DNA of 64,000 nt from assembly GCF_030348505.1 (NCBI RefSeq), contig NZ_JAUCFJ010000002.1, forward strand, positions 4,344,001 to 4,408,000, in the 5' to 3' direction. Source of the DNA: Lysinibacillus sp. G4S2. GTDB taxonomy: Bacteria > Bacillota > Bacilli > Bacillales_A > Planococcaceae. This document shows positions 1-8,449 of the stretch, one piece after another. The position numbers and the translations under genes were made by a program. The notes under the pieces were generated by a model, which saw only the letters and a program-made list of their open reading frames with translations, ran no database searches and was not told the origin of the DNA. Each line of letters begins with the position of its first letter. The stretch's first letter is position 1.

Positions 1-2
1 TT

Positions 3-332
3 GTCGCTATAGCTGGGCTTACATTACGTCTTGCGTGGTTATATCGTTCCCTTAAGAACGAAGGCCAGGAGCAACGCTTTATGACAATGGCTAGGGATTA
101 CTATATGGATTCCTATTCAACAGAAGATTACAGCTCAACGCAAATGTCAGATGTACGAATTATGTATATGATTGCCGAATTATCACGACGTATCGGTGAT
201 TTAGAAAATGCTACACGCTTCTTTTCAAAGGTCATTGAAAAGCAAAGTATTGGTGGAGAGGCAAAAATCATTGAAATGGCTAAAGAGCAATGGGCCATTA
301 TTCGAGAGGAAAAAGAACACGCTCACCAATAG
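3..332 (+). CDS. DUF2225-like protein, C-terminal part (cut by window start)
   Basis: The frame is open from base 3, so the 5' end lies outside the window; an internal ATG at 81 is not the true start. About 110 C-terminal residues are visible. The stretch reading AELSRRIGDLENATRFFSKVIE looks like one TPR-type helical hairpin, as found at the end of DUF2225 proteins of Bacillales, which have an N-terminal zinc-binding part not visible here. Function is unknown. A bidirectional terminator follows directly. The family call rests on the C-terminal pattern only. Confidence 0.6.
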   Translation, partial: VAIAGLTLRLAWLYRSLKNEGQEQRFMTMARDYYMDSYSTEDYSSTQMSDVRIMYMIAELSRRIGDLENATRFFSKVIEKQSIGGEAKIIEMAKEQWAIIREEKEHAHQ

Positions 333-335
333 ATA

Positions 336-375
336 CAAAAAAAGTTCTAGTCTGAGTAATCAGCTAGAACTTTTT
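336..375. terminator. Bidirectional terminator between convergent genes
   Basis: Inverted repeat AGTTCTAG...CTAGAACT with an A-tract before it and a T-tract after it, so it can end transcription of the DUF2225-like gene on + and the Nfu gene on -. Confidence 0.8.
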
Positions 376-387
376 ATAATCGATCGA

Positions 388-624
388 TTAGAATACTTGC
401 TCCACTTCAATAATACCTGGTACTTCTTCTAATAATGCGCGTTCGATACCAGCTTTCAGTGTAATTGTTGAACTTGGGCAACTACCACATGCACCTAATA
501 AACGTAATTTTACAATGCCGTCTTCTACATCTACTAATTCACAGTCTCCACCGTCACGTAGTAAGAATGGGCGTAATTTATCTAATACCTCTTGAACTTG
601 ATCGTTAATTGTTACTTCAGCCAT
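388..624 (-). CDS. yutI: Nfu-type Fe-S scaffold protein (NifU C-terminal domain)
   Basis: A 78-residue protein consisting only of the NifU C-terminal domain. The CGSC motif (C46, C49) would ligate a 4Fe-4S cluster at a dimer interface, for transfer to apoproteins. Length and the [10 protein letters not shown] start fit the stand-alone Nfu proteins of Firmicutes (YutI/NfuA in B. subtilis). It is divergent from the yuzD homologue, as a separate short unit. The window also holds the SUF operon and lipA, which are respectively a source and a client of such clusters; a direct link is inference. Confidence 0.9.
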   Translation of the reverse strand: MAEVTINDQVQEVLDKLRPFLLRDGGDCELVDVEDGIVKLRLLGACGSCPSSTITLKAGIERALLEEVPGIIEVEQVF

Positions 625-707
625 TTGTCTCGACTCCTTTCCTTATAATGATTATAATGTTAGCAACAGAAAAAATCCAATATAGAATCACAAGGAGCGG
701 AAATACT

Positions 708-1043
708 ATGGGACAAACGAAACCGATGATTGAAATTTACGGAACAGCGGTAATTTGCGCAAGCTGTGTCAACGCGCCATCTTCAAAGGATACATATGAG
801 TGGCTACAAGCAGCCATAGATCGAAAATATCCAAACCAAGCATATGATATTCGCTATATCGATATAGAAGGACCAATTGAGAATGAACGCGATCAAGATT
901 ATGCTACACGTATTCAAGACGATGAATTTTTCTATCCACTTGTCCTTATAAATGAGGAAGTCGTGGGCGAAGGCTATGTGCAATTAAAGCCTGTATTTAC
1001 TGCACTCGAAAACCTAGGCTTCACGCCAGACGAAACTGTATAA
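708..1043 (+). CDS. yuzD: YuzD family protein (DUF1462)
   Basis: 111 residues from the ATG at 708, which has the ribosome site AAGGAG about 10 bases upstream; a longer in-frame start at 609 overlaps the divergent nfu gene and has no such site. The sequence has a thioredoxin-like layout with CASC near residue 14-17 (strand, CxxC, then helix), matching the DUF1462/YuzD family, whose function is not established. It is divergent from nfu, and that neighbourhood is conserved in Bacillus. An Fe-S or redox role is only suggested by the CxxC and the neighbour. Confidence 0.85.
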   Translation: MGQTKPMIEIYGTAVICASCVNAPSSKDTYEWLQAAIDRKYPNQAYDIRYIDIEGPIENERDQDYATRIQDDEFFYPLVLINEEVVGEGYVQLKPVFTALENLGFTPDETV

Positions 1044-1109
1044 AACTTTAATCAGTGAGGGTTTTCTTCTATCCTCCTCTGATTATTAGTATTCACCAAT
1101 TGGAATAAA

Positions 1110-1152
1110 AAATAAGGGGTTGTTTCGAAATTTCGAAGCAATCCCCTTTTTG
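1110..1152. terminator. Terminator between convergent yuzD and yutJ
   Basis: Near-palindrome GGGGTTGTTTCGA / TCGAAGCAATCCCC flanked by A- and T-rich tracts; serves both converging genes. Confidence 0.75.
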
Positions 1153-1179
1153 TAGCTTGTCTTTAACCACACAAGCTTA

Positions 1180-2244
1180 TTAATCATTTTGACGTTTGTA
1201 ATACCATAATAATCCTGATTTCATTAAGCGAGCGATACGTCCTGTTACTGTTGTATCTGCTAAATATACAAAGCCTTGTTTTTTACCAAGAGCTCCCATG
1301 AAACCTTTTAATTTAATATCTGGCATTTTCTCAGGTAATTGTTCGCCTTTCCAACGCATGCGAAGTACTTTAACAATCTGCTCTGCTTGTTCCTCTGCTA
1401 ATTGCGCAGTTGGAGGTAATTCTGAAGAAGCACTGTCACCTACAACATACACATGCTCATCATCAAGAACATTAAAGTATTGTGTTACAAGCGGACGACC
1501 TTGTTTGTCTTTCTCAACACCCATGTCACGGACAATTTTGACTGGTTGTACCCCAGCAGTCCATACGACTTTATCAAGTAAAATTTCATCTTCATGATTA
1601 TAAATTTTATCTGGTCCAACTTTTGTAATATTTGAATTGGCAATAACCTCAACATCGTTTTTGACAAACCAAGCTTTCACATATTTACTCAACTTCTCAG
1701 GGAAGTCTTTCAAAATACGTGGACCACGGTCAAATAATTTTATTTTTAAATCTGCGCGGCTTTCACGTAACTCACTTGCAAGCTCAATACCACTTAAGCC
1801 AGCGCCTACAATCCCGACCGTAGAATCTGCTGGTAAACCACAAAGTGCTTGGAACGTTGCACGTGATTTTGCCATTGTTTGAATGCTATATGTGTACTCC
1901 TCTGCACCTGGTACACCATGATATTTATCTTCACAGCCAAGACCAATTACTAAATCATCATATTCAATACGTTGCCCATCTTCTAAAATGACTACTTTTT
2001 CCACACGATTAATTTCAACGACCTCTCCATATACAGCCGTTAAACGTTCATGCTCTGGGAAGCTTACACGAATTTCTTTATCTGTTGCAGTTCCTGCTGC
2101 TAATGCGTAAAATTCTGTTTTTAAACTATGGAAAGGGGCTCTATCTACTAACACCATTTCTGTGTCTAATGGAAGGTTTGGTAATAAACGAAGCATGACA
2201 CGCATATTGCCGTAGCCGCCACCTAAAAGTACTAATTTTCCCAT
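1180..2244 (-). CDS. yutJ: FAD-dependent NAD(P)H dehydrogenase-like protein (YutJ)
   Basis: 354 residues, of the type-II NADH dehydrogenase / pyridine-nucleotide disulfide reductase fold. An N-terminal FAD-binding loop (GGGYGN, residues 8-13) and a second dinucleotide loop (VGIVGAGLSGIELA, near residue 143) are visible, then a flavin-binding VVGDSA segment near residue 267. It would pass electrons from NAD(P)H to a quinone or other acceptor at the membrane surface, but it lacks an obvious membrane segment, and the B. subtilis homologue is only annotated as a putative NADH dehydrogenase. Transcribed alone. Confidence 0.85.
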   Translation of the reverse strand: MGKLVLLGGGYGNMRVMLRLLPNLPLDTEMVLVDRAPFHSLKTEFYALAAGTATDKEIRVSFPEHERLTAVYGEVVEINRVEKVVILEDGQRIEYDDLVIGLGCEDKYHGVPGAEEYTYSIQTMAKSRATFQALCGLPADSTVGIVGAGLSGIELASELRESRADLKIKLFDRGPRILKDFPEKLSKYVKAWFVKNDVEVIANSNITKVGPDKIYNHEDEILLDKVVWTAGVQPVKIVRDMGVEKDKQGRPLVTQYFNVLDDEHVYVVGDSASSELPPTAQLAEEQAEQIVKVLRMRWKGEQLPEKMPDIKLKGFMGALGKKQGFVYLADTTVTGRIARLMKSGLLWYYKRQND

Positions 2245-2606
2245 AATAGTCTCCTTTTATATCTCTTATATTAATTGTTCACAAAGTATCCACAAATGAG
2301 TATAACCGATTGTGAGAAGTTTCACAATATCATAATGCAATTTTGTGAAAGATTTCACAAAATAAATGATAACTTGCTTTTTTCGAACGTTTTTTGAATC
2401 ATTTGGACTTCGACAAATTGTCGCTATCGCTCAAATTTCCCTTAAATATTGTTTCCTTCTCTTCACTTTTGTAAAGATAGTTTAACACTGTAGCTTGCCA
2501 TCATTTTGTATGCGCCCAACGTTACCATTGAATATCTGTTTTTATTCCAAGGCCAACTCAAATCATTGACGAATGTTTTAAAAGCGAGTAGCATTACTTT
2601 GGTGAG
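2245..2606. other. Divergent intergenic region yutJ / yuzB
   Basis: About 360 bases with both promoters expected. AT-rich and without an open frame. An inverted pair TGTGAGAAGTTTCACAA and TTGTGAAAGATTTCACAA occurs at about 2309-2361 and could be an operator, but I cannot assign it. Confidence 0.4.
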
Positions 2607-2615
2607 GTGACATGT

Positions 2616-2852
2616 ATGAATCCAATGGTTGAATTTTGTATAAGTAATTTAGCAAATGGCTCTCAAAAGACGTATGAAATACTAGAGCGCGATCCGAACA
2701 TCGACGTTTTGGAATATGGCTGCCTTAGTTACTGTACAAAGTGTTCAGAATCTTTTTATGCAATCGTCAATGGTGAATTAGTTGAGGCTGATTCTCCTGA
2801 AGAGTTGACGAAAGCTATTTATCAATTTATTGAAGAAAATCCGTTATGGTAA
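2616..2852 (+). CDS. yuzB: YuzB family protein (DUF1450)
   Basis: 78 residues from ATG 2616, preceded by GGTGAGGTGA at 2601-2610; an in-frame GTG at 2607 lies inside that ribosome site and is less likely. The family has a conserved N-terminal EFCxSN segment and a YGCLSYCxxC segment, both visible (cysteines near residues 8, 37, 41, 44), suggesting a metal or disulfide site. Function unknown. It follows the divergent yutJ gene, as in B. subtilis. Confidence 0.85.
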   Translation: MNPMVEFCISNLANGSQKTYEILERDPNIDVLEYGCLSYCTKCSESFYAIVNGELVEADSPEELTKAIYQFIEENPLW

Positions 2853-2912
2853 TGAAGGCGTAATTCTTCATTCATATAATAATGAAACGCTTACTATTAA
2901 ATTTGAACATAT

Positions 2913-2959
2913 AAAAAGGATGTTATGCCAAAAAAATCGACATAAGCATCCTTTTTTTA
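2913..2959 (+). terminator. Terminator after yuzB
   Basis: AAGGATGTTATG pairs with CATAAGCATCCTT (one bulge) and is followed by seven Ts. Confidence 0.75.
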
Positions 2960-3063
2960 TGTTTGAACTTTTTATACGAATATTTGGACAGCAATTGAAA
3001 CGTAACTTTAAACCCGAATTCATCTCACACCTATAGAAAATGGGAGACTTCCGATGAAAGAAG

Positions 3064-3816
3064 TTAAATTAATGCTTCTACCACATAAGTAGGTTGCTGT
3101 TCCTTCTCAAGTACAGCTTTTGTTGGTGTAACACCTGTATTTACATGGATTGTATCACAGCCAAAATTTATGCCACACATAATATCTGTGTCATAATTAT
3201 CGCCAATCATCACCATTTCATCTTTTGTAAAGCTATGCTCTGTCGCAATGACTTCAAGCATTGCAGGTGATGGTTTACCGATATAGATTGGCTCAACGTC
3301 TGCAACTTCACCTACTAATCGGGCAAACGACCCATTCCCTGGAAGAAATCCATATTCAGTCGGAAACTTAATATCTTGATTCGTTGCTATAAACGTCGCG
3401 CCGTTTTGTACAGCAACCGTCGCCTTTGCAAGTGCCATATAATCTAGATTTCGATCAATCCCCATAACAAATACTTCTGGCTCTTCCTCAGTCGGTTCAA
3501 TGCCTTCATTAAATAACGCTTTACGAATACCATCAGAACCTAGCATGGCTACTTTTTTACCAGGATAATTCAAGGCGACATATTTTGCTGTAACTAATGC
3601 ACTAGAGTAAATATGCTCTAACGGGGCATTCACTCCAATAGCACTTAAAGCTTCCTGCAGCTGCTCTCTTGTTTTAGAAGAATTATTTGTTACGTAAAAT
3701 GGCTCGATTCCTGCTTGTTGTAAACGATGAATAAAAGTAATCGCAGAAGGAATACCTTCTTTCCCACGGTATACGGTACCATCTAAATCAAAGCAATATG
3801 CCTTGTACGTTTTCAT
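3064..3816 (-). CDS. yutF: HAD-IIA family sugar-phosphatase-like protein (YutF/NagD type)
   Basis: 250 residues of the NagD-like HAD-IIA branch. The motif I DLDGT (D10, D12) near the N terminus, the TNNSSK motif II near residue 43 and the MIGDNYDTDI motif near residue 201 give the Mg-dependent aspartyl-phosphate chemistry. It is a predicted cytosolic phosphatase of small phosphorylated metabolites; the substrate is not known. Its ATG overlaps the stop of the upstream yutE gene by four bases, so they are translationally coupled, as in B. subtilis. Confidence 0.9.
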   Translation of the reverse strand: MKTYKAYCFDLDGTVYRGKEGIPSAITFIHRLQQAGIEPFYVTNNSSKTREQLQEALSAIGVNAPLEHIYSSALVTAKYVALNYPGKKVAMLGSDGIRKALFNEGIEPTEEEPEVFVMGIDRNLDYMALAKATVAVQNGATFIATNQDIKFPTEYGFLPGNGSFARLVGEVADVEPIYIGKPSPAMLEVIATEHSFTKDEMVMIGDNYDTDIMCGINFGCDTIHVNTGVTPTKAVLEKEQQPTYVVEALI

Positions 3817-4265
3817 TGATGATCCTCTGGCAAAAATGCTGAAACAGGGCCGAGTTCATTTGTTAAATAACTACTCACGGCTGGTGAGAATTGTTTTAAC
3901 ACAGGTAGACTCGCTGTTAACACATTTACAACTTCCTGAATATCTACATCTGCAAATTCACGAACAAGCATTTTACGTAAACCAACTACTGCTTTTAACG
4001 ATGCTTCCATTTCAGTTGATACGACTTTTTCATCGATTAAAATATCAATAATATCCTCATAGCTTCCTGGATCACGCATAATGAAACCGTCAATCATTAA
4101 ATTCCCTACGTCCATCATGGACTCCATTACATTGTGACCAATTCGCTCGATTGCTAATTTCTTAATATCGTTTTCTAGCCAGTTATCTTCTGCCTCTAAA
4201 ATAGCTAATAGCCCATCTAAGTACTGTAAATTTTTTGTGATTTTATTACGATCTACAAAATACAC
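3813..4265 (-). CDS. yutE: DUF86 / HepT-like protein (YutE)
   Basis: About 150 residues, all-helical DUF86 family, related to HepT-like toxins. I place the start at the GTG at 4265, giving a YFVDRNKI beginning like family members, with GGGGG eight bases upstream; an ATG five codons earlier (4280) is the alternative and lies directly on that G-run. The canonical HepT RxxxxxHY-type nuclease motif is not clear here, and no MntA-type antitoxin gene is adjacent, so this is likely a solitary housekeeping member rather than a toxin. Co-transcribed with yutF. Confidence 0.8.
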   Translation of the reverse strand: MYFVDRNKITKNLQYLDGLLAILEAEDNWLENDIKKLAIERIGHNVMESMMDVGNLMIDGFIMRDPGSYEDIIDILIDEKVVSTEMEASLKAVVGLRKMLVREFADVDIQEVVNVLTASLPVLKQFSPAVSSYLTNELGPVSAFLPEDHQ

Positions 4266-4353
4266 AAGGAAAGCCCCCATTCAAATCTTTAAAAGTTGAT
4301 AGTCATTTCTCTTCTATAGTACCATATCTATAGGACTGGAAGGAGATTAAAAG

Positions 4354-4620
4354 ATGGAACGTTTTTTTTTATATGATGATGTAGAAGATACAAAAACACG
4401 CTTTGTAAGTTTTGCTGGAAATAAGTTACGCTATGATTTAGCCATTTTGCAATCAGGCCGCTTCTTTGGGAAAGTGCTTGTCATGGATATCCAATTTGGA
4501 CGCTTTGCAATAATCGGTCCAGATGATGTAGAAGAACCTGGCTACCTAGAACATGTTTACAATCGTACAGAAGAAGACACAGTAGAACTACGTGAATATT
4601 TACGTGAATTATTGAACTAA
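4354..4620 (+). CDS. DUF3055 domain protein
   Basis: 88 residues, start ATG with AAGGAGATT about 10 bases upstream. The sequence (N-terminal ERFFLYDDVEDTKTRFVSF, then GKVLVMDIQFGRFAIIG) fits the DUF3055 family, a small beta-rich protein restricted to Bacillales with no known role. It is divergent from yutE and ends with its own terminator, so it forms a single-gene unit. Confidence 0.8.
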   Translation: MERFFLYDDVEDTKTRFVSFAGNKLRYDLAILQSGRFFGKVLVMDIQFGRFAIIGPDDVEEPGYLEHVYNRTEEDTVELREYLRELLN

Positions 4621-4644
4621 CACCCTTGATTGGGTGTTTTTTTA
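4621..4644 (+). terminator. Terminator after the DUF3055 gene
   Basis: CACCC ttgatt GGGTG hairpin starting right after the stop codon, followed by seven Ts. Confidence 0.75.
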
Positions 4645-4778
4645 TAATAAGATTCAATACAAAAAAATTCCGCTCTTTCTACAGGCAACTAGTAATGCTT
4701 TGTGCACTGTTCAGCAGAAGGTAAGCGAAATTTTTTGGTAACTATCTTAGCTAAATAGAGCGTATATATCGAGCCGCT

Positions 4779-4970
4779 CTATTCATTATTATTTAAAGTT
4801 GCCGGATTTTCCTTATTGTGAGGCTTGTCTTTGTTTTCATTATCGTTTTGTTTTTTAGCTTGTTGATTTTGCCCAATGACAGCTAAATCATCTACACTAA
4901 TATCAAAGCCGAAACCATATTCTTCTCGGTCTAACGGTTTTTTATTACGTTTTTCTTTAGTCAAATTCAT
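4779..4970 (-). CDS. Small acidic/polar hypothetical protein
   Basis: About 62-64 residues. GGAGG lies two bases before an ATG (4970) and eight bases before an in-frame TTG two codons later; by spacing the TTG (protein beginning TKEKRNKK) is at least as likely. The N-terminal half is charged with a conserved-looking REEYGFGFDISVDDLAVIG block; the C-terminal 25 residues are low complexity (N, K, E, Q), probably disordered. I do not recognise the family. The strong ribosome site supports real translation. Confidence 0.6.
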   Translation of the reverse strand: MNLTKEKRNKKPLDREEYGFGFDISVDDLAVIGQNQQAKKQNDNENKDKPHNKENPATLNNNE

Positions 4971-5046
4971 CACCTCCATTAAATAAATTATCCTTTTTCA
5001 AATGAATTATACTTATCCATAATGGATGATGCTTTGCTAAAGCGAA

Positions 5047-5574
5047 TTATGCTGTTGCATCCTTAATGATCCAATCAGCCGCACTAATTAAATCTGGAAA
5101 CACCGCATCTGCCAGTGGATCTTTCTCACCTAAAAATACTCCCTTAGTCCCTGCTCGTTTGCCTGCTATAATATCTGTATCCGTATCTCCCACCATATAG
5201 GATTTTGCTAAATCAATATTATACTTTTCACCAAGCTCAACGATTAATTTACTATTGGGCTTACGGCAAGCACAGCCTGACTTTGGTTTATGAGGACAAT
5301 ATACAACTTCATGAATAGTCGCCCCTTTCTTCTTCAACTCCTTTACCATGTGCTCATGTATTTTTTGAAGCTTCGTTTCTTTCATGTACCCCAATCCGAC
5401 ACCACCTTGATTGGTTACGACAAATATATAGTCAAAGTACTTATTCAATTTTTTTATAGCTTCTGGAACACGCGGCAGAAAATAAAGATCCGCGGGCTTA
5501 TTCACAAATTTAACGCGATTTGTTAACACTTCATTGATGACCCCATCACGGTCCAAAAATACAGCTTTTTTCAT
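5047..5574 (-). CDS. HAD-IIIA phosphatase, GmhB/HisB-N type
   Basis: 175 residues. Motif I FLDRDGVIN (D8, D10), the VVTNQGGVG motif II near residue 54, the zinc-loop cysteines in CPHKPKSGCACRKP near residue 95, and MVGDTDTDI motif III-IV near residue 140 place it with D,D-heptose 1,7-bisphosphate phosphatases and histidinol phosphatases. No heptose pathway gene is nearby, so the substrate is open. It stands alone, and a repeat element lies downstream of it. Confidence 0.85.
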   Translation of the reverse strand: MKKAVFLDRDGVINEVLTNRVKFVNKPADLYFLPRVPEAIKKLNKYFDYIFVVTNQGGVGLGYMKETKLQKIHEHMVKELKKKGATIHEVVYCPHKPKSGCACRKPNSKLIVELGEKYNIDLAKSYMVGDTDTDIIAGKRAGTKGVFLGEKDPLADAVFPDLISAADWIIKDATA

Positions 5575-5634
5575 CTAAATAACACACACCTTTACTATAA
5601 AATAAGTAGGTTGGTATAAAAGCAAAAAAATGCA

Positions 5635-6100
5635 AACTCATCACCAAAAAGTGGGGTTGATTTCCGTTCCGGGTGGGAGCTTTGTAGCTGTCGCTTCGCT
5701 TTCGCTACAGATAAAACAATTGTCGCTGACGCTTCGCTTTCGCGCAGATAAAACATTTGCCGCTGACGCTTCGCTTTCGCACAGATAAAACATTTGTTGC
5801 TGTCGCTTCGCTTTCGCACAGATAAAACATTTGTTGCTGTCGCTTCGCTTTCGCACAGATAAAACAATTGTTGCTGTCGCTTCGCTTTCGCACAGATAAA
5901 ACAATTGTTGCTACCGCTTCGCTTTCGCACAGAAAACATTTGTTGCTGTCGCTACACTTTCGCACAGAAAACGTCTACTTCGCTGCAGGATTTCATCTGT
6001 GACGCTGTTCCCCAAGAAGTCGCCCTGCCGGAACGAAGATCAACTTATCCTCATGACATACGTTTTAAAATAACATCCCCAATTTTTGTTAAAGACTCAT
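5635..6100. repeat. MITE-like element copy with internal 37-bp tandem array
   Basis: Left end CTCATCACCAAAAAGTGGGG then GTTGATTTCCGTTCCG; right end CCGGAACGAAGATCAAC and CCCCAATTTTTGTTAAAGACTCA, an eroded inverted copy. The inside (about 5690-5980) is a tandem array of at least seven units of 37 bp centred on GCTTCGCTTTCGCACAGAT, with spacing exactly 37 at 5772, 5809, 5846, 5883 and 5920. Overlapping open frames of 86-114 codons here on the minus strand are a by-product of the repeat. No clear target duplication. Confidence 0.75.
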
Positions 6101-6164
6101 AATAAAGCATTTTTTGTAGTCAGTTATTATTATTCCCAATTTTAAAAAAACCTATCACTCCAAA

Positions 6165-6193
6165 GTAAAAACCTGATGCAAATTGCATCAGGC
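6165..6193 (-). terminator. Terminator after yutD
   Basis: Perfect stem CCTGATGCAA/TTGCATCAGG followed on the minus strand by five Ts. Confidence 0.8.
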
Positions 6194-6202
6194 TTTAAAA
6201 TT

Positions 6203-6556
6203 TTATTCTGCTAGTTGTTCATTTTCAACAGGCTTTGTCACTTCGCTATCTTCACTAACTACAACGTCTGGCTGCTGAATAGATTTACCGGATTTGCGCA
6301 ATACGAAATATGCACAGCCAAAATTACAATACTCATATAAGTAATCTTGAAGTGTACTAATTTTCGTATCGAAAGTAGCTTTCTGATTTTTATCGTCAAA
6401 AAAGCCTTTTAAGCGTAATTGGTTATAGCCCCAGTCGCCCACAATAAAATCATATCTAGCTAAAATATCTGAGTAACGTTCCTTGAACACTTCCTCTTGA
6501 AAAGCTTCTCGGTAATCTTCAATAAGCTCGTATTCATATCCTTCAATATTAATCAA
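6203..6556 (-). CDS. yutD: YutD family protein (DUF1027)
   Basis: 117 residues matching the YutD/DUF1027 family: YELIEDYREAFQEEVFKERYSDILARYDFIVGDWGYNQLRLKGFF followed by a CNFGCAYFVLRK segment (two cysteines near residues 77 and 80). The last 30 residues are acidic and probably disordered. Function unknown. It follows lipA by about 30 bases and is probably co-transcribed with it, as in B. subtilis, and ends in a strong terminator. Confidence 0.85.
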   Translation of the reverse strand: MINIEGYEYELIEDYREAFQEEVFKERYSDILARYDFIVGDWGYNQLRLKGFFDDKNQKATFDTKISTLQDYLYEYCNFGCAYFVLRKSGKSIQQPDVVVSEDSEVTKPVENEQLAE

Positions 6557-6587
6557 AGTGACACCACCTTCTATTACAACATTTGAT

Positions 6588-7511
6588 TTACAGCTCTACG
6601 TGTAACTGACGTTCTTTTGTTGCTTCGTTAACTTGTTCATCAGCATGATAGCTACTACGTACAAGTGGGCCTGCTTCACAATGTTTGAAACCTTTTTCCA
6701 TTGCGATTTTACGCAGTTTACCAAACTCTATTGGAGAATAATACTTTTTGACAGCTAAATGCTTTTTCGTTGGTTGTAAGTATTGACCAATCGTCATAAT
6801 ATCTACGTTATTTGCGCGTAGATCGTCCATAACTTCAATAATTTCTTCCTCTGTTTCACCTAAGCCTATCATTAAAGATGACTTTGTAGGGATATCTGGC
6901 TGCATTTCTTTTGCCAAACGAAGAAATTCTAATGAACGCTCGTATTTCGCGCGTGCACGTACTCTTGGCGTTAAGCGACGCACTGTTTCAATATTATGAT
7001 TTAAAATATCTGGCTTGGCATCCATTAAAATTTGAAGGTTCTCTTTCAAACCTCCTAAATCGGACGGTAAAACTTCAACAGATGTAGCTGGACTTTTACG
7101 GCGAATCGCACGCACGGTTTCAGCTAATACTTGTGCACCGCCATCCTTTAAGTCATCACGCGCTACCATTGTAATAACAACGTGCTTCAAGTTCATAATA
7201 GCTACAGAATCTGCTACACGTTCTGGTTCAGCTAAATCTAATTCATTTGGTAAACCTGTTTTAACAGCACAAAAACGACAAGCACGCGTACAAACAGATC
7301 CAAGAATCATCATTGTCGCTGTACGTCGTTCACCCCAGCATTCATGAATATTAGGACAGCGTGCTTCCTCACATACCGTATGCAGATTTTTTTCACGCAT
7401 GAGCTTCTTTAGCCCTTTATATTCATCATTTGTGTTTAGTTTTATTTTTAGCCAATCTGGTTTTCTTAAATGTTCTTCTCTTTCTTTGCTTGTAGGTTTA
7501 CAAGATGTCAT
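6588..7511 (-). CDS. lipA: Lipoyl synthase
   Basis: 307 residues. This radical-SAM enzyme inserts two sulfur atoms into octanoyl groups on E2 subunits or GcvH to make lipoate. The auxiliary cluster cysteines C47, C52 and C58 ([12 protein letters not shown]) and the radical-SAM CxxxCxxC (C74, C78, C81) are all present, followed by the C-terminal [10 protein letters not shown] segment with the conserved RSSY. Complete by length. Substrate GcvH is encoded at 43.6 kb and Fe-S assembly (suf, nfu) is in the same window. First gene of a lipA-yutD unit. Confidence 0.97.
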   Translation of the reverse strand: MTSCKPTSKEREEHLRKPDWLKIKLNTNDEYKGLKKLMREKNLHTVCEEARCPNIHECWGERRTATMMILGSVCTRACRFCAVKTGLPNELDLAEPERVADSVAIMNLKHVVITMVARDDLKDGGAQVLAETVRAIRRKSPATSVEVLPSDLGGLKENLQILMDAKPDILNHNIETVRRLTPRVRARAKYERSLEFLRLAKEMQPDIPTKSSLMIGLGETEEEIIEVMDDLRANNVDIMTIGQYLQPTKKHLAVKKYYSPIEFGKLRKIAMEKGFKHCEAGPLVRSSYHADEQVNEATKERQLHVEL

Positions 7512-7616
7512 ACGAATATCGCCCCTATCAATAATTGTACATTTTGTATATTAACTTCTTCACTGTTGTCAATGTAACATAATATAGGAACTCCAACAAC
7601 TATCACAGCAACTTTT

Positions 7617-8393
7617 CTATTTATCATTAGTTATAGGGACTTCAAGTGACGGCTGTACTGCTTTTTCACCATTAGAATAAACATCTGGCACTTTCCCCTG
7701 CGCTAAGCCCATTGCCACCGGAATATCCTGAGAAACTGTAGCAGTTTTACTAGCAAAAGGGACAATAATTTGTACATTTACCTCTAAACGAATTCCTACC
7801 TGCACAAATGCACTATTAATACCATACTCTGTTATTGAAGAAGTAACTTCACTATGCACATTGCCAACTACATGAAAACGCACCGGAATTTTAGGTCCTA
7901 AATTCCCGAGTAGAGGCATATTGGCTGCCTGGCTAATAGGTACATAAAAAACTACCCCATTACCTTCTTTTATCTTGTTGTAATCATATTCAACGTTATC
8001 AAGATTTGGTAAGCTCGACAACTCCCCTAGTTCTGCCTGCTCTAAATTCATTTTTACTTGCTTTACCGTTTCGGCACGAACTCGATTAATCATTTCTGTA
8101 TCAATTTTCAAATCAGAGCTACCAGGGGATACTTCTACAAGAATATCGTTAATATTTAAAACATTTGTTGTGGCATTACTGACAACATAGGAAGCGATCT
8201 TATCCGTTTGTATTTCAGCATATTTTAAATAGGTTGGCATAAGCCGCTCATTCAGAAAATAAATAAATAAAAATATACCAACAATAATGCTTACAATTAA
8301 AAGGGTTAAACGATTCAACCGATTGCCCTTTTTTCGATAGTTACCAGAATTGCTATATGATCGTAATTTCATCCTTTTTCGAGGGAAAAACAA
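7617..8393 (-). CDS. yunB: Sporulation protein YunB
   Basis: About 258 residues. I choose the TTG at 8393, seven bases after GGAGGAG; an ATG seven codons upstream lies in a terminator stem without a ribosome site, and ATG 8372 is another option. A basic N terminus, one membrane segment near residues 27-48 and an outside domain match YunB, a mother-cell sporulation protein of unknown biochemical role, sigma-E dependent in B. subtilis. A sigma-E-like promoter lies just upstream (see 8415-8443). Confidence 0.88.
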   Translation of the reverse strand: MFFPRKRMKLRSYSNSGNYRKKGNRLNRLTLLIVSIIVGIFLFIYFLNERLMPTYLKYAEIQTDKIASYVVSNATTNVLNINDILVEVSPGSSDLKIDTEMINRVRAETVKQVKMNLEQAELGELSSLPNLDNVEYDYNKIKEGNGVVFYVPISQAANMPLLGNLGPKIPVRFHVVGNVHSEVTSSITEYGINSAFVQVGIRLEVNVQIIVPFASKTATVSQDIPVAMGLAQGKVPDVYSNGEKAVQPSLEVPITNDK

Positions 8394-8433
8394 AAAAATC
8401 TCCTCCTGTTCCATAACGTATGAACAGGAGGAG
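8391..8433 (-). terminator. Terminator of the HD-GYP gene, overlapping the yunB ribosome site
   Basis: Perfect 12-bp stem CTCCTCCTGTTC / GAACAGGAGGAG with a 10-base loop, followed on the minus strand by ATTTTTTTG. The descending arm GAACAGGAGGAG contains the yunB Shine-Dalgarno, so read-through RNA would hide it. Confidence 0.85.
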
Positions 8434-8443
8434 AAATTTATTC
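8415..8443 (-). promoter_or_regulatory. Sigma-E-like promoter of yunB inside the terminator loop
   Basis: On the minus strand, GAATAAA (8443-8437), a 14-base spacer, then CATACGTT (8422-8415). This compares with sigma-E -35 KMATATT and -10 CATACAHT at 14-15 spacing. The start would fall near 8408, after the ascending arm, giving a short leader with an exposed ribosome site. Confidence 0.6.
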
Positions 8444-8449
8444 GATTTT

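Noticed and set aside
1298..1882. Plus-strand frames inside yutJ
   Set aside because: Antisense shadows of a clearly conserved gene.
3813..4280. HepT toxin of a HepT/MntA toxin-antitoxin pair
   Set aside because: No MntA-type nucleotidyltransferase next to it; context is conserved yutE-yutF.
5595..5965. Overlapping minus-strand frames of 86-114 codons
   Set aside because: They arise from a 37-bp repeat in three frames, with no ribosome sites.
5690..5980. CRISPR array
   Set aside because: Units abut without unique spacers, and no cas genes are present; the same holds for 19.4, 21-22.6, 30.6 and 44.7-45.6 kb.
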